A stretch of 64,000 nt of DNA from the NCBI RefSeq assembly GCF_003387375.1, contig NZ_QUNG01000001.1, forward strand, positions 394,510-458,509, written 5' to 3'. This DNA comes from Marinomonas pollencensis (GTDB lineage: Bacteria > Pseudomonadota > Gammaproteobacteria > Pseudomonadales > Marinomonadaceae). The first letter of the stretch is position 1, and every line of letters begins with the position of its first letter. The position numbers were made by a program, and so were the translations under genes. The notes beneath the pieces were generated by a model. The model was given only the letters and a program-made list of their open reading frames with translations, was not told the origin of the DNA and did no database searches. Of this stretch, positions 1 to 9,097 are shown piece after piece.

Positions 1-56
1 ACTGGGCTAGGCGCTTATTTGACAAGAGCGAAGTGGGAGATTCCTAAGCAATATGG

Positions 57-1058
57 CTAAAACCAATTAGTTAACATAATGCCTACGCCTAATGTTTGAG
101 AGGACTTATCATAGCCTAAAAGCGACTGCCCGTAGCCATTAAAGTATTGAATATAACCTCTCGACTTCCCCCATAAAGGAAAGGTAAAGCCAAGCTCAAT
201 AGCGCCTTTGTTCTCTGAAGAACGTAGGTTGTTACGCAGCATCATATCAATGCTGTAATCATCAATGACATGAAACACACGAAATTCACCATAGCCTAAA
301 TATTTTTCAATATTCGGGTTCTCATCTTCCTCTTCACTTTCTGGAATTCGATACCAAGGCTTGATGGAATACACTGTGTCGCCGTGCTCAAACATAATAT
401 CGACATACAAACGATTCCATGAACGTGAAAGCGTATCAGACTGCCCATTTGATTGATGATCAAAACCATAACTAATATAGCTTGGCTTAACATCAAACAA
501 AGACACATTAGGTTGCGTGACAATAAACACTTCTGGCTCATAGTTGGTATCGCGAAACGGCGCTGAAATGGCCCCATTATATGCTTGCCAATAAGACTGC
601 TGAGTATAAGCAAACCACAAACTGGTATTTTTACCGACTATGTTATAAGCAACGGGAAATTTAAAACTCAGCTGAAATTTAAACTCTACTTTGTCTAAAT
701 CTTCATCGTCGGCTTTATCACCTAAAAACGCCGATTCATTAGGGCGAGGGTTAAAAGTAAAAGGAAGGAAGTAGTTCGGCCGGTGTGGCGTCAACACAAA
801 CGGGTTATCTGAAGAGGTAACTTCCCGTTCAGCACGCTGCTCTAACAGGCCATTGGCATCTTTCGCACGCTGCGCAATTGTTTTAGGGACTGGTGGCTCT
901 TCAGGTAAATAATCGTCTTCCTGCTCCTCTTTGTTGAGTTGAGCTTCGACTTCATTTAGCTGACCTTGCACACCTTGCGATGCTCTCTTTTCATTGTTCT
1001 CAGTTTGCCCATATAGTAGAACAGGAAAACATAAAATCCATAACAGCATAACTTTCAT
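57..1058 (-). CDS. pldA: outer membrane phospholipase A (OMPLA family)
   Basis: This is probably a calcium-dependent outer-membrane phospholipase A1/A2 that hydrolyses phospholipids mislocalised to the outer leaflet. The family signature HQSNG is present with H201, S203 and N204, and SWNRLY follows with N215. The 12-residue gap from the serine to the later Asn matches the E. coli His142/Ser144/Asn156 triad. A signal peptide covers about residues 1-18, and the C-terminus ends in an aromatic residue (NWF), as beta-barrel proteins do. At 333 aa it is longer than E. coli PldA (289 aa). The extra length is an acidic, Pro/Glu-rich stretch at about residues 20-80, before the barrel. It lies 49 bp downstream of the CHMI-type gene on the same strand and may be read from it. 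Confidence 0.9.
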   Translation of the reverse strand: MKVMLLWILCFPVLLYGQTENNEKRASQGVQGQLNEVEAQLNKEEQEDDYLPEEPPVPKTIAQRAKDANGLLEQRAEREVTSSDNPFVLTPHRPNYFLPFTFNPRPNESAFLGDKADDEDLDKVEFKFQLSFKFPVAYNIVGKNTSLWFAYTQQSYWQAYNGAISAPFRDTNYEPEVFIVTQPNVSLFDVKPSYISYGFDHQSNGQSDTLSRSWNRLYVDIMFEHGDTVYSIKPWYRIPESEEEDENPNIEKYLGYGEFRVFHVIDDYSIDMMLRNNLRSSENKGAIELGFTFPLWGKSRGYIQYFNGYGQSLLGYDKSSQTLGVGIMLTNWF

Positions 1059-1107
1059 GAAATATTCCCTTACCCTAGAACAACAACGAATAGGATACTC
1101 TTGGTGA

Positions 1108-1455
1108 TTAAGATAAAATCACTTTCCGAGCATAAGTATCACGCTCCATCTCACACACCTCAACGGTATAGCTCACATCCACCAGAGAAAATTGTGTTAA
1201 GGCCTCTAATACTTGCTGAGCAAGCGCTCTTTTCTGCTCTACAGGGCGGCCCGAAAGCATCCGAATGGTCACATGCACAAACGCATCTTCTTTGCCTGCT
1301 GTCATAAAGTTCTTATAAGGAAATCCGCGCAATTTTACATCCGATTCAGCAAAAATCCCTGACGCTAAGCAGGCTTTCTTAACGGTTTCCAACCAGTCTG
1401 CGGGAGGAACTTCTTGATCCAAATTTTGGCTGTACTCTACAATACAATGCGGCAT
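1108..1455 (-). CDS. 5-carboxymethyl-2-hydroxymuconate delta-isomerase family tautomerase
   Basis: A 115-aa protein starting MPHCIVEYSQN. Pro2 becomes the N-terminal catalytic proline after Met removal, as in the tautomerase superfamily, and the MPH-IVE start is typical of the CHMI (HpaF) branch. Those enzymes isomerise 5-carboxymethyl-2-hydroxymuconate in homoprotocatechuate breakdown. No other homoprotocatechuate genes are visible nearby, so the in vivo substrate is uncertain. It lies 75 bp downstream of the GhrA-like gene on the same strand, so the VOC, GhrA-like, CHMI and pldA genes could form one transcription unit. Confidence 0.8.
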   Translation of the reverse strand: MPHCIVEYSQNLDQEVPPADWLETVKKACLASGIFAESDVKLRGFPYKNFMTAGKEDAFVHVTIRMLSGRPVEQKRALAQQVLEALTQFSLVDVSYTVEVCEMERDTYARKVILS

Positions 1456-1530
1456 ATTTACCCTCTTCCTAGACTTATCAGATTAAAAACAATGCAATTT
1501 TTAGGGCCAATCAGAACGCTTATGTTCTTA

Positions 1531-2463
1531 TTAATAACCTATTTCAATATCCACTGCTGGAGGTATTTCACCTTTCTCTCGGTAACCTCGTATATTAGCA
1601 GCCACTATCTGACTGGCACTTTCAGGGTGCGTGGGCGCTGATATATGAGGCAGAACACTAACCCGAGGATGCTGCCAATAGGGATGATCTTTAGGCAGTG
1701 GCTCTTGCGAAAAAACATCCAACACAGCATGAGCGACTTGTTGATCTAGAGCTGTTAACAAGCTCACATCATCGATAATTGCCCCCCGAGCAAAATTAAT
1801 AATAGTCGCACGCTCGGGCAAACAAGCAAGCGTTGCTTGGTTCAAAAGCCCTGTTGTCTGCTTTGTTAACGGCAACAAGCAGACAAGAATATCACTTTGT
1901 TGTAACAATTCATAAAGCCCCTTTTCACCATCAAAACAGGAGATACCCTGCAGCTCTTTTGGGTTTCGACTCCAACCACGCACATCAAAACCATTTTCTT
2001 TGAGGCGCATTGCACTCGCCTTACCTAGCTCTCCTAAACCTAAAATACCAATTCGTCTGTCTTTTGCTCGAACCATAGGACGTGGCAGCCACTCGCTATT
2101 CGCTTGTTGCTGCTGATAAGCAAACATCTCACGGTGTAAAAATAAGCTCCATGCCAATACCGCCTCAGACATGGTTTTCGCGAGTTCAGGGTCGACCAAA
2201 CGCACGATTGAAAAACTTGGCTTACCAAGTTCCATAACCATTCTTTCAACGCCTGCCCATACACTATGAACCCATTTCAATTGAGGCAGTGCCTGCAATG
2301 CAAGCGGATCAGGGTTGGCCACTATAGCCAATTCACAGGTGTTTTTTTGCGCATCACTAAGATCATCAAACGACACTATGGTTTCTTCTGGCATGGCGCA
2401 AGCCAAGGTTGACATCCAGTGTTCTTGCTCAGCTTGGGGGGCACGACTCACAAACGCGATCAT
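1531..2463 (-). CDS. D-2-hydroxyacid dehydrogenase, glyoxylate/hydroxypyruvate reductase A-like
   Basis: A 310-aa NAD(P)-dependent 2-hydroxyacid dehydrogenase. The Rossmann glycine motif GLGELG is at residues 142-147. The catalytic trio is visible as R226 (NFARGA), E254 (SQEPLP) and H273 (LPHISAP), almost the same positions as in E. coli GhrA. The C-terminal DIEIGY also recalls the GhrA terminus. The expected reaction is reduction of glyoxylate or hydroxypyruvate to glycolate or D-glycerate in the cytoplasm. Its start codon overlaps the stop of the upstream VOC gene by 4 bp (ATGA), so the two are translationally coupled. Exact substrate is inferred from the family only. Confidence 0.82.
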   Translation of the reverse strand: MIAFVSRAPQAEQEHWMSTLACAMPEETIVSFDDLSDAQKNTCELAIVANPDPLALQALPQLKWVHSVWAGVERMVMELGKPSFSIVRLVDPELAKTMSEAVLAWSLFLHREMFAYQQQQANSEWLPRPMVRAKDRRIGILGLGELGKASAMRLKENGFDVRGWSRNPKELQGISCFDGEKGLYELLQQSDILVCLLPLTKQTTGLLNQATLACLPERATIINFARGAIIDDVSLLTALDQQVAHAVLDVFSQEPLPKDHPYWQHPRVSVLPHISAPTHPESASQIVAANIRGYREKGEIPPAVDIEIGY

Positions 2464-2873
2464 TTTGCGTACACCTGAGCCATGTCTTTGAAGCCTTTTA
2501 ATTCCAATGCATTACCACTTGGGTCTTTAAAAAACATCGTCCATTGCTCACCAGGCTGCCCGGCAAAACGAACACTTGGGGCAAGGTCAAACGGCACATT
2601 GGCTTCGGTTAATCGTTTGGCAACCTTTTGCCACTCATCCATAGGTAAAATCAAACCGAAATGCGGCATAGGAACAAGGTGATCGCCTACTCGCCCTGTA
2701 TTCGTTGTGGTTGCAGGTGTACCTAAATGCAACGACAGTTGATGCCCGTAAAAATCAAAATCCACCCAGGTATCGGTGCTGCGCCCTTCGGTACAACCGA
2801 GCACTTGAGAGTAAAAAAGGCGTGTGCTTTCAAGGGATGTCACATGATAAGCATAGTGAAATAACGCGGTCAT
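2460..2873 (-). CDS. VOC (glyoxalase/bleomycin resistance) family protein
   Basis: A 137-aa single VOC module with the two beta-alpha-beta-beta-beta repeats of the glyoxalase/dioxygenase fold. The first repeat runs from the start (FHYAYHVTSLEST) to about residue 60. The second ends in the characteristic FFKDPSGNALELKGF. A metal-site His is near the N-terminus, and Glu in ALELKG is the usual last ligand. Substrate is unknown; glyoxalase-like, dioxygenase or resistance roles all occur in the family. It is the first gene of a likely operon, sharing a 4-bp stop/start overlap with the GhrA-like gene. Confidence 0.75.
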   Translation of the reverse strand: MTALFHYAYHVTSLESTRLFYSQVLGCTEGRSTDTWVDFDFYGHQLSLHLGTPATTTNTGRVGDHLVPMPHFGLILPMDEWQKVAKRLTEANVPFDLAPSVRFAGQPGEQWTMFFKDPSGNALELKGFKDMAQVYAK

Positions 2874-2944
2874 AGCAGCTCCTTTAAAGAAATGGCCACG
2901 TTAAAACGCAGCCACTTATAAAATCTACACTACTAGAAAATACA

Positions 2945-3287
2945 GCACTGAACTGAAAAGTAAATGGTGACAATAGCGGTTCTTATGCTAATGGGTTGCC
3001 TATTCTAGCTAATTCCAATATCAGTGCAGGACTCTCCCAATTACTTGGCGAATCATGGTCAATTGGGCTAGCGACAACCTATGTGAATAGCGACTATTTT
3101 TGCCTTGAGAATGAGAGAGATAAAAAGCGAGAGACTGGTTCACTTTGGATGCTCCAGTGCAATGCAGTAATGGTAACTTTACCCTTGATGGTTAAGTCAG
3201 AAAACTAACACAGAAAGAGGTCATGAATGACGTTGGTGATAGCCTTGTCTGCATGACAAAATACGCACCATCGGCCTTAAATCGACT
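2945..3287 (+). pseudogene. decayed C-terminal remnant of a TonB-dependent receptor
   Basis: Reading the three forward frames in succession recovers a broken copy of the last 115 or so codons of a receptor like the intact one just downstream. At 3017-3100 the frame gives NISAGLSQLLGESWSIG and then TTYVNSDYF, identical at 13 of 28 positions to the intact receptor's NVGLGFTKYIGESWSVG region. An in-frame TGA at 2954 falls where the intact gene has T in LKTKV. After a frame shift, NFTLDG followed by TAA (3193) matches DLTIDGY, with the Tyr codon now a stop. A third frame gives RTIGLKST at 3264-3287, matching the terminal RTLGISAT. The total length, 343 nt, is close to the 350 or so expected. The divergence indicates an old paralogue, not a recent copy. 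Confidence 0.8.
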
Positions 3288-3535
3288 CCGCTTAGCTCTC
3301 TTGCTATCAAAACAGCAACAGCGACTGTTTTTCCGATTTTCTTCAGCCTCAGAGACTCTCAGCACTTGGTAGATGGAGATTTTTAACCAAGATCACTAAA
3401 AAGATATTGTGGTGCTTTGTCAGAAAAGATCAAAAAATCGCTAGATAGTGGCTTTAATGCCTTTTATTTTGCTCATTGTAAGTCATTCCCTCCTTAATAA
3501 GCACTTAATTGTCTGAAAAAATACAAAACACCAAA
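3288..3535. other. intergenic spacer between pseudogene and TonB receptor
   Basis: There is no coding signal in any frame. It is AT-rich towards its 3' end and presumably holds the promoter of the TonB receptor, but I cannot fix a convincing -35/-10 pair. It ends at the Fur box. Confidence 0.5.
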
Positions 3536-3550
3536 TGAGAATGATTACCA
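3536..3550 (+). promoter_or_regulatory. Fur box upstream of TonB receptor
   Basis: TGAGAATGATTACCA matches the 7-1-7 Fur consensus TGATAATNATTATCA at 12 of the 14 specified positions, allowing any base at N. It lies 79 bp before the receptor start codon, a usual place for iron-dependent repression. Binding is inferred from the match. Confidence 0.75.
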
Positions 3551-3628
3551 GTTTGTATTTTCTTTGTGTTTACCAATAAGGCTTACCCCTTCTAGGGTGC
3601 CCTCCGTTTAATAAGGATTGTTCTGAAC

Positions 3629-5695
3629 ATGACCAACAAGAGTAAATTTTCTCCCCTCAACACCTCTAGCCGCCTTTCAATAATGACCATGGCTTTCATT
3701 GGCATCAATACTGCCACTCTTTCAAGCGGTGTATGGGCGGATGATGGTATGCACTTAGACACTATCGAAGTCACTGGAGAGAAGGTTAGTAAAGACATTA
3801 AAGACACAACTACGGCTGTGACTGTGACCTCGGAAGATCAATACGATAGCGGCCAACAAAAAGACATAAATGACATTGTCACCACGGCGCCAAATGTCAC
3901 CACTGGCGCTTTTGGTACGGTTAATATTCGAGGCGTAAACAGTGCTGGAGCGGCAGTTGGACGCAATGCTTTTATGACCGGCAATAGCCCAAGAATCTCC
4001 ACAGTGGTGGATGGCGTTACTGAATCTTGGGGGGGTTATAATTTTAACCCAACAGATGTATGGGATTCTAAACAAGTGGAAGTATTACGTGGCCCTCAAT
4101 CTACCTCACAAGGCAGCAATGCCATTGGTGGCGCCATTGTGCTGGAAACAAATGATCCCACAAACTACTTAGAAAGTTCAGTGCGCGCAGGGCTAGAAAG
4201 CTATGACAATGGCAACATAAAACACAATGTTGCGGCCATGGTATCTGGTCCGTTAATTGACAATGAACTGTCTGCCCGAGTAACCATTGAGCAAACCGAG
4301 GGGGACGGCTACATCGACTATGTTAAAGCCGCTGATGATGATACAGATTACAGTCAATCTGAATCGTTAAACACGCGAGCGAAGCTACTCTGGACACCTA
4401 AAAATATAACCGGCCTTACCGTGAAAGTCACCGGTGTTCACCGCGAGAATGATGGTGAATATTTAAATTGGGTAGACAATACGGGCGATGGCATTGCCAA
4501 TAAAATACTGACGGTAGATGACGATGACAGCAACACTCGTCGCCAAGACTCCCAAGTAAATAGTATTAGTACCAATATTGACTACGTCATTACACCAAGC
4601 CTAGAGAACCAGCTACAAATCAGCTACAGCGACTATTTGGCCTCTTTTGAGGAATACACTGATGGCATGACACTCGCGCTAACAGAAAAGAAAACCACCC
4701 TAGAAGATAAGATTGTTTTCCATCCTACTAACGCTAAACTTACTGGCTTTTTGGGACTTTATGCTTCTCAAGCTGACACCACTCTGGATGTTGATAAAAG
4801 TACTTTCTCCAATTACATCGTATCAGATGGAACCAAAACCACTTTGGCTATGTATGGTGAAACCACTTATGCGCTTAGCGATAAGCTCGCACTCACAACC
4901 GGTGGTCGTCTACAAAATGAGAACCAGGATAGAACGCTTGTAGAAAAGACCAGCACCACACTCGATGAAGATACGACCGACACGGTATTCTTACCAAAGT
5001 TAGCGGCTACCTATGATATTTCTCAAGCAACCACCTTAGGAGCCTCTATTACTAAAGGCTATAACTCTGGCGGTGCGGGACTTAATTGGGACGACTCAAG
5101 CTATTATACATTTGACCCTGAAACCGTGATAACTTATGAACTAAGCAGTAAAACGCGCTTCAAAAACAACCTCACCATCAACGCAAGCCTCTTCTACAAT
5201 GACTATTCCGACTACCAAGCCTATACCGACTATGAATTAGATAATGTGGATGCGTCGCACACTTACGGCGCAGAAATCGAGATAGTCGCGCTTGCTACAA
5301 ACACCCTAGAACTCAGAGCGTCTGCCGGAACATTAAAGACAAAAGTCGACTCAACCAGTTCTGAAAATGCCAGCTGGCAAGGCAATGAGTTATCTTATTC
5401 TCCTGATCTAAATGTCGGTTTGGGGTTCACCAAATACATAGGAGAAAGCTGGTCTGTGGGTGCCGATGCCACCTATGTAAGTTCTTACTATTCAGATATG
5501 GACAACACCGAAAGTGACAAAGCGGGCAATTACATTACTAGCAACACCTTTATTAAGTACACCTATAAAGATTTAACCATCGATGGGTATATTAATAATA
5601 TCACCAACGAAGATATCATTTATCAAATTAGTAGTACTGGTGCTTCGGTTGGCGCATCTCGCACTCTGGGTATTAGTGCCACTTATCGCATGTGA
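3629..5695 (+). CDS. TonB-dependent outer membrane receptor (putative siderophore receptor)
   Basis: A 688-aa TonB-dependent receptor. The signal peptide is about residues 1-37 (cleavage after VWA), and a TonB box-like DTIEVT is at 44-49. The plug domain runs to about residue 170 and contains the signatures NIRGV, VVDGV and VEVLRGPQS. The rest is a beta-barrel rich in aromatic/Asp strands. It ends TYRM, so the final residue is Met instead of the usual Phe. It imports its ligand across the outer membrane using TonB-ExbB-ExbD energy. A strong Fur box sits upstream, so an iron chelate is the likely ligand; its chemical class cannot be told from sequence. RBS AAGGA lies about 11 nt before ATG. 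A decayed paralogue precedes it, and a strong hairpin follows. Confidence 0.88.
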   Translation: MTNKSKFSPLNTSSRLSIMTMAFIGINTATLSSGVWADDGMHLDTIEVTGEKVSKDIKDTTTAVTVTSEDQYDSGQQKDINDIVTTAPNVTTGAFGTVNIRGVNSAGAAVGRNAFMTGNSPRISTVVDGVTESWGGYNFNPTDVWDSKQVEVLRGPQSTSQGSNAIGGAIVLETNDPTNYLESSVRAGLESYDNGNIKHNVAAMVSGPLIDNELSARVTIEQTEGDGYIDYVKAADDDTDYSQSESLNTRAKLLWTPKNITGLTVKVTGVHRENDGEYLNWVDNTGDGIANKILTVDDDDSNTRRQDSQVNSISTNIDYVITPSLENQLQISYSDYLASFEEYTDGMTLALTEKKTTLEDKIVFHPTNAKLTGFLGLYASQADTTLDVDKSTFSNYIVSDGTKTTLAMYGETTYALSDKLALTTGGRLQNENQDRTLVEKTSTTLDEDTTDTVFLPKLAATYDISQATTLGASITKGYNSGGAGLNWDDSSYYTFDPETVITYELSSKTRFKNNLTINASLFYNDYSDYQAYTDYELDNVDASHTYGAEIEIVALATNTLELRASAGTLKTKVDSTSSENASWQGNELSYSPDLNVGLGFTKYIGESWSVGADATYVSSYYSDMDNTESDKAGNYITSNTFIKYTYKDLTIDGYINNITNEDIIYQISSTGASVGASRTLGISATYRM

Positions 5696-5701
5696 TAAAG
5701 T

Positions 5702-5738
5702 ATGGGAGGCAGAAACCACCTTGCCTCCCATCTTTTTA
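5702..5738. terminator. bidirectional hairpin terminator
   Basis: A perfect 9-bp stem, ATGGGAGGC (5702-5710) with GCCTCCCAT (5723-5731), is followed by CTTTTTATT on the plus strand. It separates the receptor gene from the convergent VOC gene, whose stop codon lies in the trailing bases. Confidence 0.75.
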
Positions 5739-6113
5739 TTCAGTTGCAATCAGCTGCCAATGCACGCCGTAGGCATCCATAAAAGTAACTTGCTTGTGCT
5801 GCGCTTGTTCGTTTGGCAAGCTTTCAAACACGACGCCAAACCCTGAGAAGGCATGATAATCTTCCCAGAATTGAGCGCTGTGCCATTCAATAGCAGACAT
5901 TGAATGGCTGACTTTTGTCGCTTCCATGGCGGCAAGCGCATCTTCTACAAGCAGTAAAGACACGCCTTGTTTGTTGGCACCTGAAGCAGACAAGCTAAGC
6001 GATGGAGTCGGCTCACTGCTTTCGCTTCCAACCTTTGGCTGCAGCCCGAAAACAGACTGATAATAGCTAGTTGCATCCGCTAAATTTTCTACAAAAACAG
6101 TGTGTTGACTCAT
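5736..6113 (-). CDS. VOC family protein
   Basis: A 125-aa single glyoxalase/bleomycin-resistance fold module. It has the N-terminal pattern VFVENLADATSYYQSVFG and ends in FMDAYGVHWQLIA, the usual last strand. The PhnB-like look (DAYGVHW) suggests a small-molecule binding or isomerase role, but typical metal ligands are not all evident, so catalysis is uncertain. It is encoded 9 bp after the stop of the upstream glutamate-synthase-like gene on the same strand, so the two probably share a transcript. Function unknown. Confidence 0.7.
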   Translation of the reverse strand: MSQHTVFVENLADATSYYQSVFGLQPKVGSESSEPTPSLSLSASGANKQGVSLLLVEDALAAMEATKVSHSMSAIEWHSAQFWEDYHAFSGFGVVFESLPNEQAQHKQVTFMDAYGVHWQLIATE

Positions 6114-6122
6114 TTCATTCCT

Positions 6123-7685
6123 TTATTGCAGGCGTTCTTCGACAGCCGCTGTTTGATCTTGAAAACCGACCACATTAATAAACTCAGGTCTAATATTAGG
6201 GACCGGATTAACTTCTGAGAATAGCGCAGATCGACTCTGGTTTTCAATAATTCGAACATGCGATCGATTTAGCTCTCTGGGCTCTTTCACGCCACAAGAA
6301 TGAGCAATCAAGCCAATACCATGCAATAGCCCATCTGCGTAGTTAGCCACTCGCACTGATTTCTCTTGGGCAACCAGGCCTTTTTGCAAATCTGCGTTAT
6401 GGGTTGTAATGCCGGTAGGGCAAGTATTTTTGTTACATTGTAGTGCCTGAATACAGCCTAGCGAGAACAGAAAACCGCGAGCGCTCACCACAAAATCAGC
6501 ACCAGCACTCAATGCCCAAGCGGCTTTACCAGGCACAATCAATTTGCCAGATGATATGATCTTAATATAACGGCGCAGGCCATAAGAGGTAATGATGTTA
6601 ACCACCAGCGGCAAGCTTTCTCTTAGTTGCATGCCCACATAGTCCATCAAGGGTTGTGGCGCCGCTCCGGTGCCACCGTCAGCGCTGTCGATAGTGATAA
6701 AATCTGGACAGTAGTCGATGCCTTTTTTGTGGATCAACTCACACATTTTTTCAAAAAAGCCAAGATCCCCTACCACCATTTTGAAACCGACAGGCTTAGC
6801 CGTTACCGTTCGAACACGGTGGATCATATTCAGCAGATCATCAATCGATTTGATATCTGTATGCCCATTAGGGCTAATGGAATCTTCTCCTACTGGAATG
6901 CCCCTAGTATGGGCAATCTCTTCTGTGACTTTCGCCCCTGGCAACATACCACCCTTACCTGGTTTTGCGCCTTGGCTCATTTTAATTTCAAACATTCTAA
7001 CCGTCTGATGTTCAGCAATTTTTGCCAATTTGGCATCGTCTAGCTGACCGTCTTTATCTCGCACACCGTATTTTGCTGTACCAATTTGGAAAACAAGATC
7101 ACAACCGCCTTCCAAATGATAAGGTGACAAACCACCCTCCCCTGTATTCATCCAAATTCCCGCTTGGCGTGCTCCTTTAGATAAGGCTTGTACCGCTGGC
7201 TTAGACAATGCACCAAAACTCATGGCTGAAATATTAACCACAGAATTGGTACGGTATGGGATTTTTGCGGTGAACTCACCCACACACACTTCTTTCGGCT
7301 GAGCGGCATCTTCTTCCAAGGTTGGGAAGGCACAGTTTAAAAAGAAAATATCTCCTGGGGTTTCCAATGAACGGGTCGAGCCAAAGGCAATTGTGGTGTC
7401 CACTTTTTTCGCGGCACGATAAGCCCAAGAACGTTCAGCTCGATCGAATGGGCGCTCTTCTCGGTCCAGAGCAAAAAAGTATTGGCGAAAAAACTCCCCT
7501 AAGTGCTCGAAAATATAACGAAAACGTCCCACAACAGGATAATTTCGACGGATAGTATGGGAGGTTTGATGCACATCAACCCAATACATCACCACGATAG
7601 AAATAACCGCAGCCAACAATAAGAAAAGGCAAATTAGTGCGCCCCACTGGATAGTAAAGGTTGCTAATGTAGACAACAAATCCAT
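6123..7685 (-). CDS. FMN-binding glutamate synthase domain protein, membrane-anchored
   Basis: A 520-aa orphan version of the FMN/Fe-S synthase domain of glutamate synthase. A hydrophobic segment at residues 13-35 should anchor it in the inner membrane. The GltS-type (beta/alpha)8 barrel follows, with KMSQGAKPGKGG (235-246), ADGGTGAAP (335-343) and the 3Fe-4S cysteines C411, C417 and C422 in the same C-x5-C-x4-C spacing as GltB, followed by PTGI. The glutaminase domain and the NADPH-dependent small subunit are both missing, so it probably does not make glutamate from glutamine alone. In other bacteria such proteins are annotated only as FMN-binding glutamate synthase family. Substrate and electron partner are unknown. 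Confidence 0.85.
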   Translation of the reverse strand: MDLLSTLATFTIQWGALICLFLLLAAVISIVVMYWVDVHQTSHTIRRNYPVVGRFRYIFEHLGEFFRQYFFALDREERPFDRAERSWAYRAAKKVDTTIAFGSTRSLETPGDIFFLNCAFPTLEEDAAQPKEVCVGEFTAKIPYRTNSVVNISAMSFGALSKPAVQALSKGARQAGIWMNTGEGGLSPYHLEGGCDLVFQIGTAKYGVRDKDGQLDDAKLAKIAEHQTVRMFEIKMSQGAKPGKGGMLPGAKVTEEIAHTRGIPVGEDSISPNGHTDIKSIDDLLNMIHRVRTVTAKPVGFKMVVGDLGFFEKMCELIHKKGIDYCPDFITIDSADGGTGAAPQPLMDYVGMQLRESLPLVVNIITSYGLRRYIKIISSGKLIVPGKAAWALSAGADFVVSARGFLFSLGCIQALQCNKNTCPTGITTHNADLQKGLVAQEKSVRVANYADGLLHGIGLIAHSCGVKEPRELNRSHVRIIENQSRSALFSEVNPVPNIRPEFINVVGFQDQTAAVEERLQ

Positions 7686-7888
7686 TTCTGAGCTCCTAGG
7701 ATGGATACATTATTAAATGAGAATAAAGCAATAAAATACTTTAAAAATAATGTCGCTTAGATTACGCCATCTCACCCTCTAAATCACGACCGAAGCATGG
7801 ACACTTTCCGCAACAATCAGGGAAAAATAAATACCGCTATAACCCGTTAAAATAACCTCAGTGTTTATCCTATAAAAATCGAGTCTAA

Positions 7889-9097
7889 TTAAGAATGGCA
7901 GTCTGTGACGGAACTTGCTGTGGGTTTGGTCAAACGTATTAAACTCACGCCTGCACAAGCAACCAGCAGTAAGATAATCCACGAGCCAACTACCACGCCA
8001 AACCAACCTTCTGCCCGCCAAAACGGATCAAGGTAATACCCGCCCACACTAGCGCCTAGATAGTAAAACACAAGATACAAGGAGGAAGCGCTTGCTTTTG
8101 CAAACTTAGCATGACGACTAACAAAGCTGCTCGCCGTGGAATGACATAAGAAAAAACCAAAACTGTTAATTAACAAACCTAAGATTATCGCCCAGAGTGA
8201 CCCGCCTAGCGTGACTAGGGAGCCCAGCATTAAAATAACCGTCCCTAACACCATGATATTAGGTTGTGCCCAACGCTTAGCCAAACGTCCAGATATAGCC
8301 GATCCAAATGTGCCAGATAAATAGGTTAAGAATAACAAGCCGATAAATTTTGCGGTTAAGTGATAAGGCGCTTGTTCCAATACAAAAGTGACATAGCTGT
8401 ATTGGTTAATAAAAATAAAAAAACTAAAGCCACCAATAAAGTAACAGCTAACCAGACGACGATTTTTTAAATGGTTGCACATATTAGAAACAATATGAGA
8501 AACACGCAGGGGCTTGGGATTAAAACATTTCGATTTAGGTAACAAGAAGATAAACGCCGTCATACAAATAAGGCTGATTGCACTCATTACCGCAAAGGTC
8601 TCGGATCGACCTAACCACTCGCCGACAAAGCCACCAATCAAACGCCCACCAATACCACCCAGTGTATTACCACTGATGTATAAACCCACCGCCACCATCA
8701 AGGCTTCTGGCGTATATTCGTCCCCCAAGTAAGCCACCGCAATGGCGGGCAGCCCCGCTAAGAAAAAACCTTGCATGCCCCTGAGCATCAATAAGGACTC
8801 GTAACTTTGTACCAGAGACAAACATAAAGTCGTGAGCGTAATACCGACCATGGTCATTACCATAATGCCTTTACGCCCAAAAGCGTCTGAAATGGGCCCA
8901 TAAAAAAGCAATGAGACACCAAGCGTAAGCGTGGTTATAGTAAAACTGGCACTGGCTTGCAAAGGACTGATGCTAAATTCATTGGCAATCATCGGCAGCA
9001 ATGGTTGCGTCACATACACATTGGCAAAAACCATAAAAGAGCCTAATACCAACGCCAGCGTTCCTCGCCAGAAAACCCCACTGCCTACCTCAATCAC
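7889..9097 (-). CDS. MFS transporter, YnfM-like
   Basis: A 402-aa major facilitator protein with about 12 hydrophobic segments. It has the loop 2-3 MFS signature (FYGPISDAFGRKG) near residue 65 and the related GRLAKRW in the second half. The N-terminus (NVYVTQPLLPMIANEF) is typical of the arabinose-efflux/YnfM group of drug:H+ antiporters. The actual substrate is unknown. It is divergent from the adjacent LysR gene, an arrangement like ynfL-ynfM in E. coli, so that regulator is the probable controller. Upstream DNA between them is 142 bp. Confidence 0.83.
   Translation of the reverse strand: MIEVGSGVFWRGTLALVLGSFMVFANVYVTQPLLPMIANEFSISPLQASASFTITTLTLGVSLLFYGPISDAFGRKGIMVMTMVGITLTTLCLSLVQSYESLLMLRGMQGFFLAGLPAIAVAYLGDEYTPEALMVAVGLYISGNTLGGIGGRLIGGFVGEWLGRSETFAVMSAISLICMTAFIFLLPKSKCFNPKPLRVSHIVSNMCNHLKNRRLVSCYFIGGFSFFIFINQYSYVTFVLEQAPYHLTAKFIGLLFLTYLSGTFGSAISGRLAKRWAQPNIMVLGTVILMLGSLVTLGGSLWAIILGLLINSFGFFLCHSTASSFVSRHAKFAKASASSLYLVFYYLGASVGGYYLDPFWRAEGWFGVVVGSWIILLLVACAGVSLIRLTKPTASSVTDCHS

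Noticed and set aside
2996..3208. 70-codon ORF as a real small gene
   Set aside because: Its start is TTG without an RBS, and its sequence is the eroded tail of a TonB receptor, so it is treated as pseudogene sequence.
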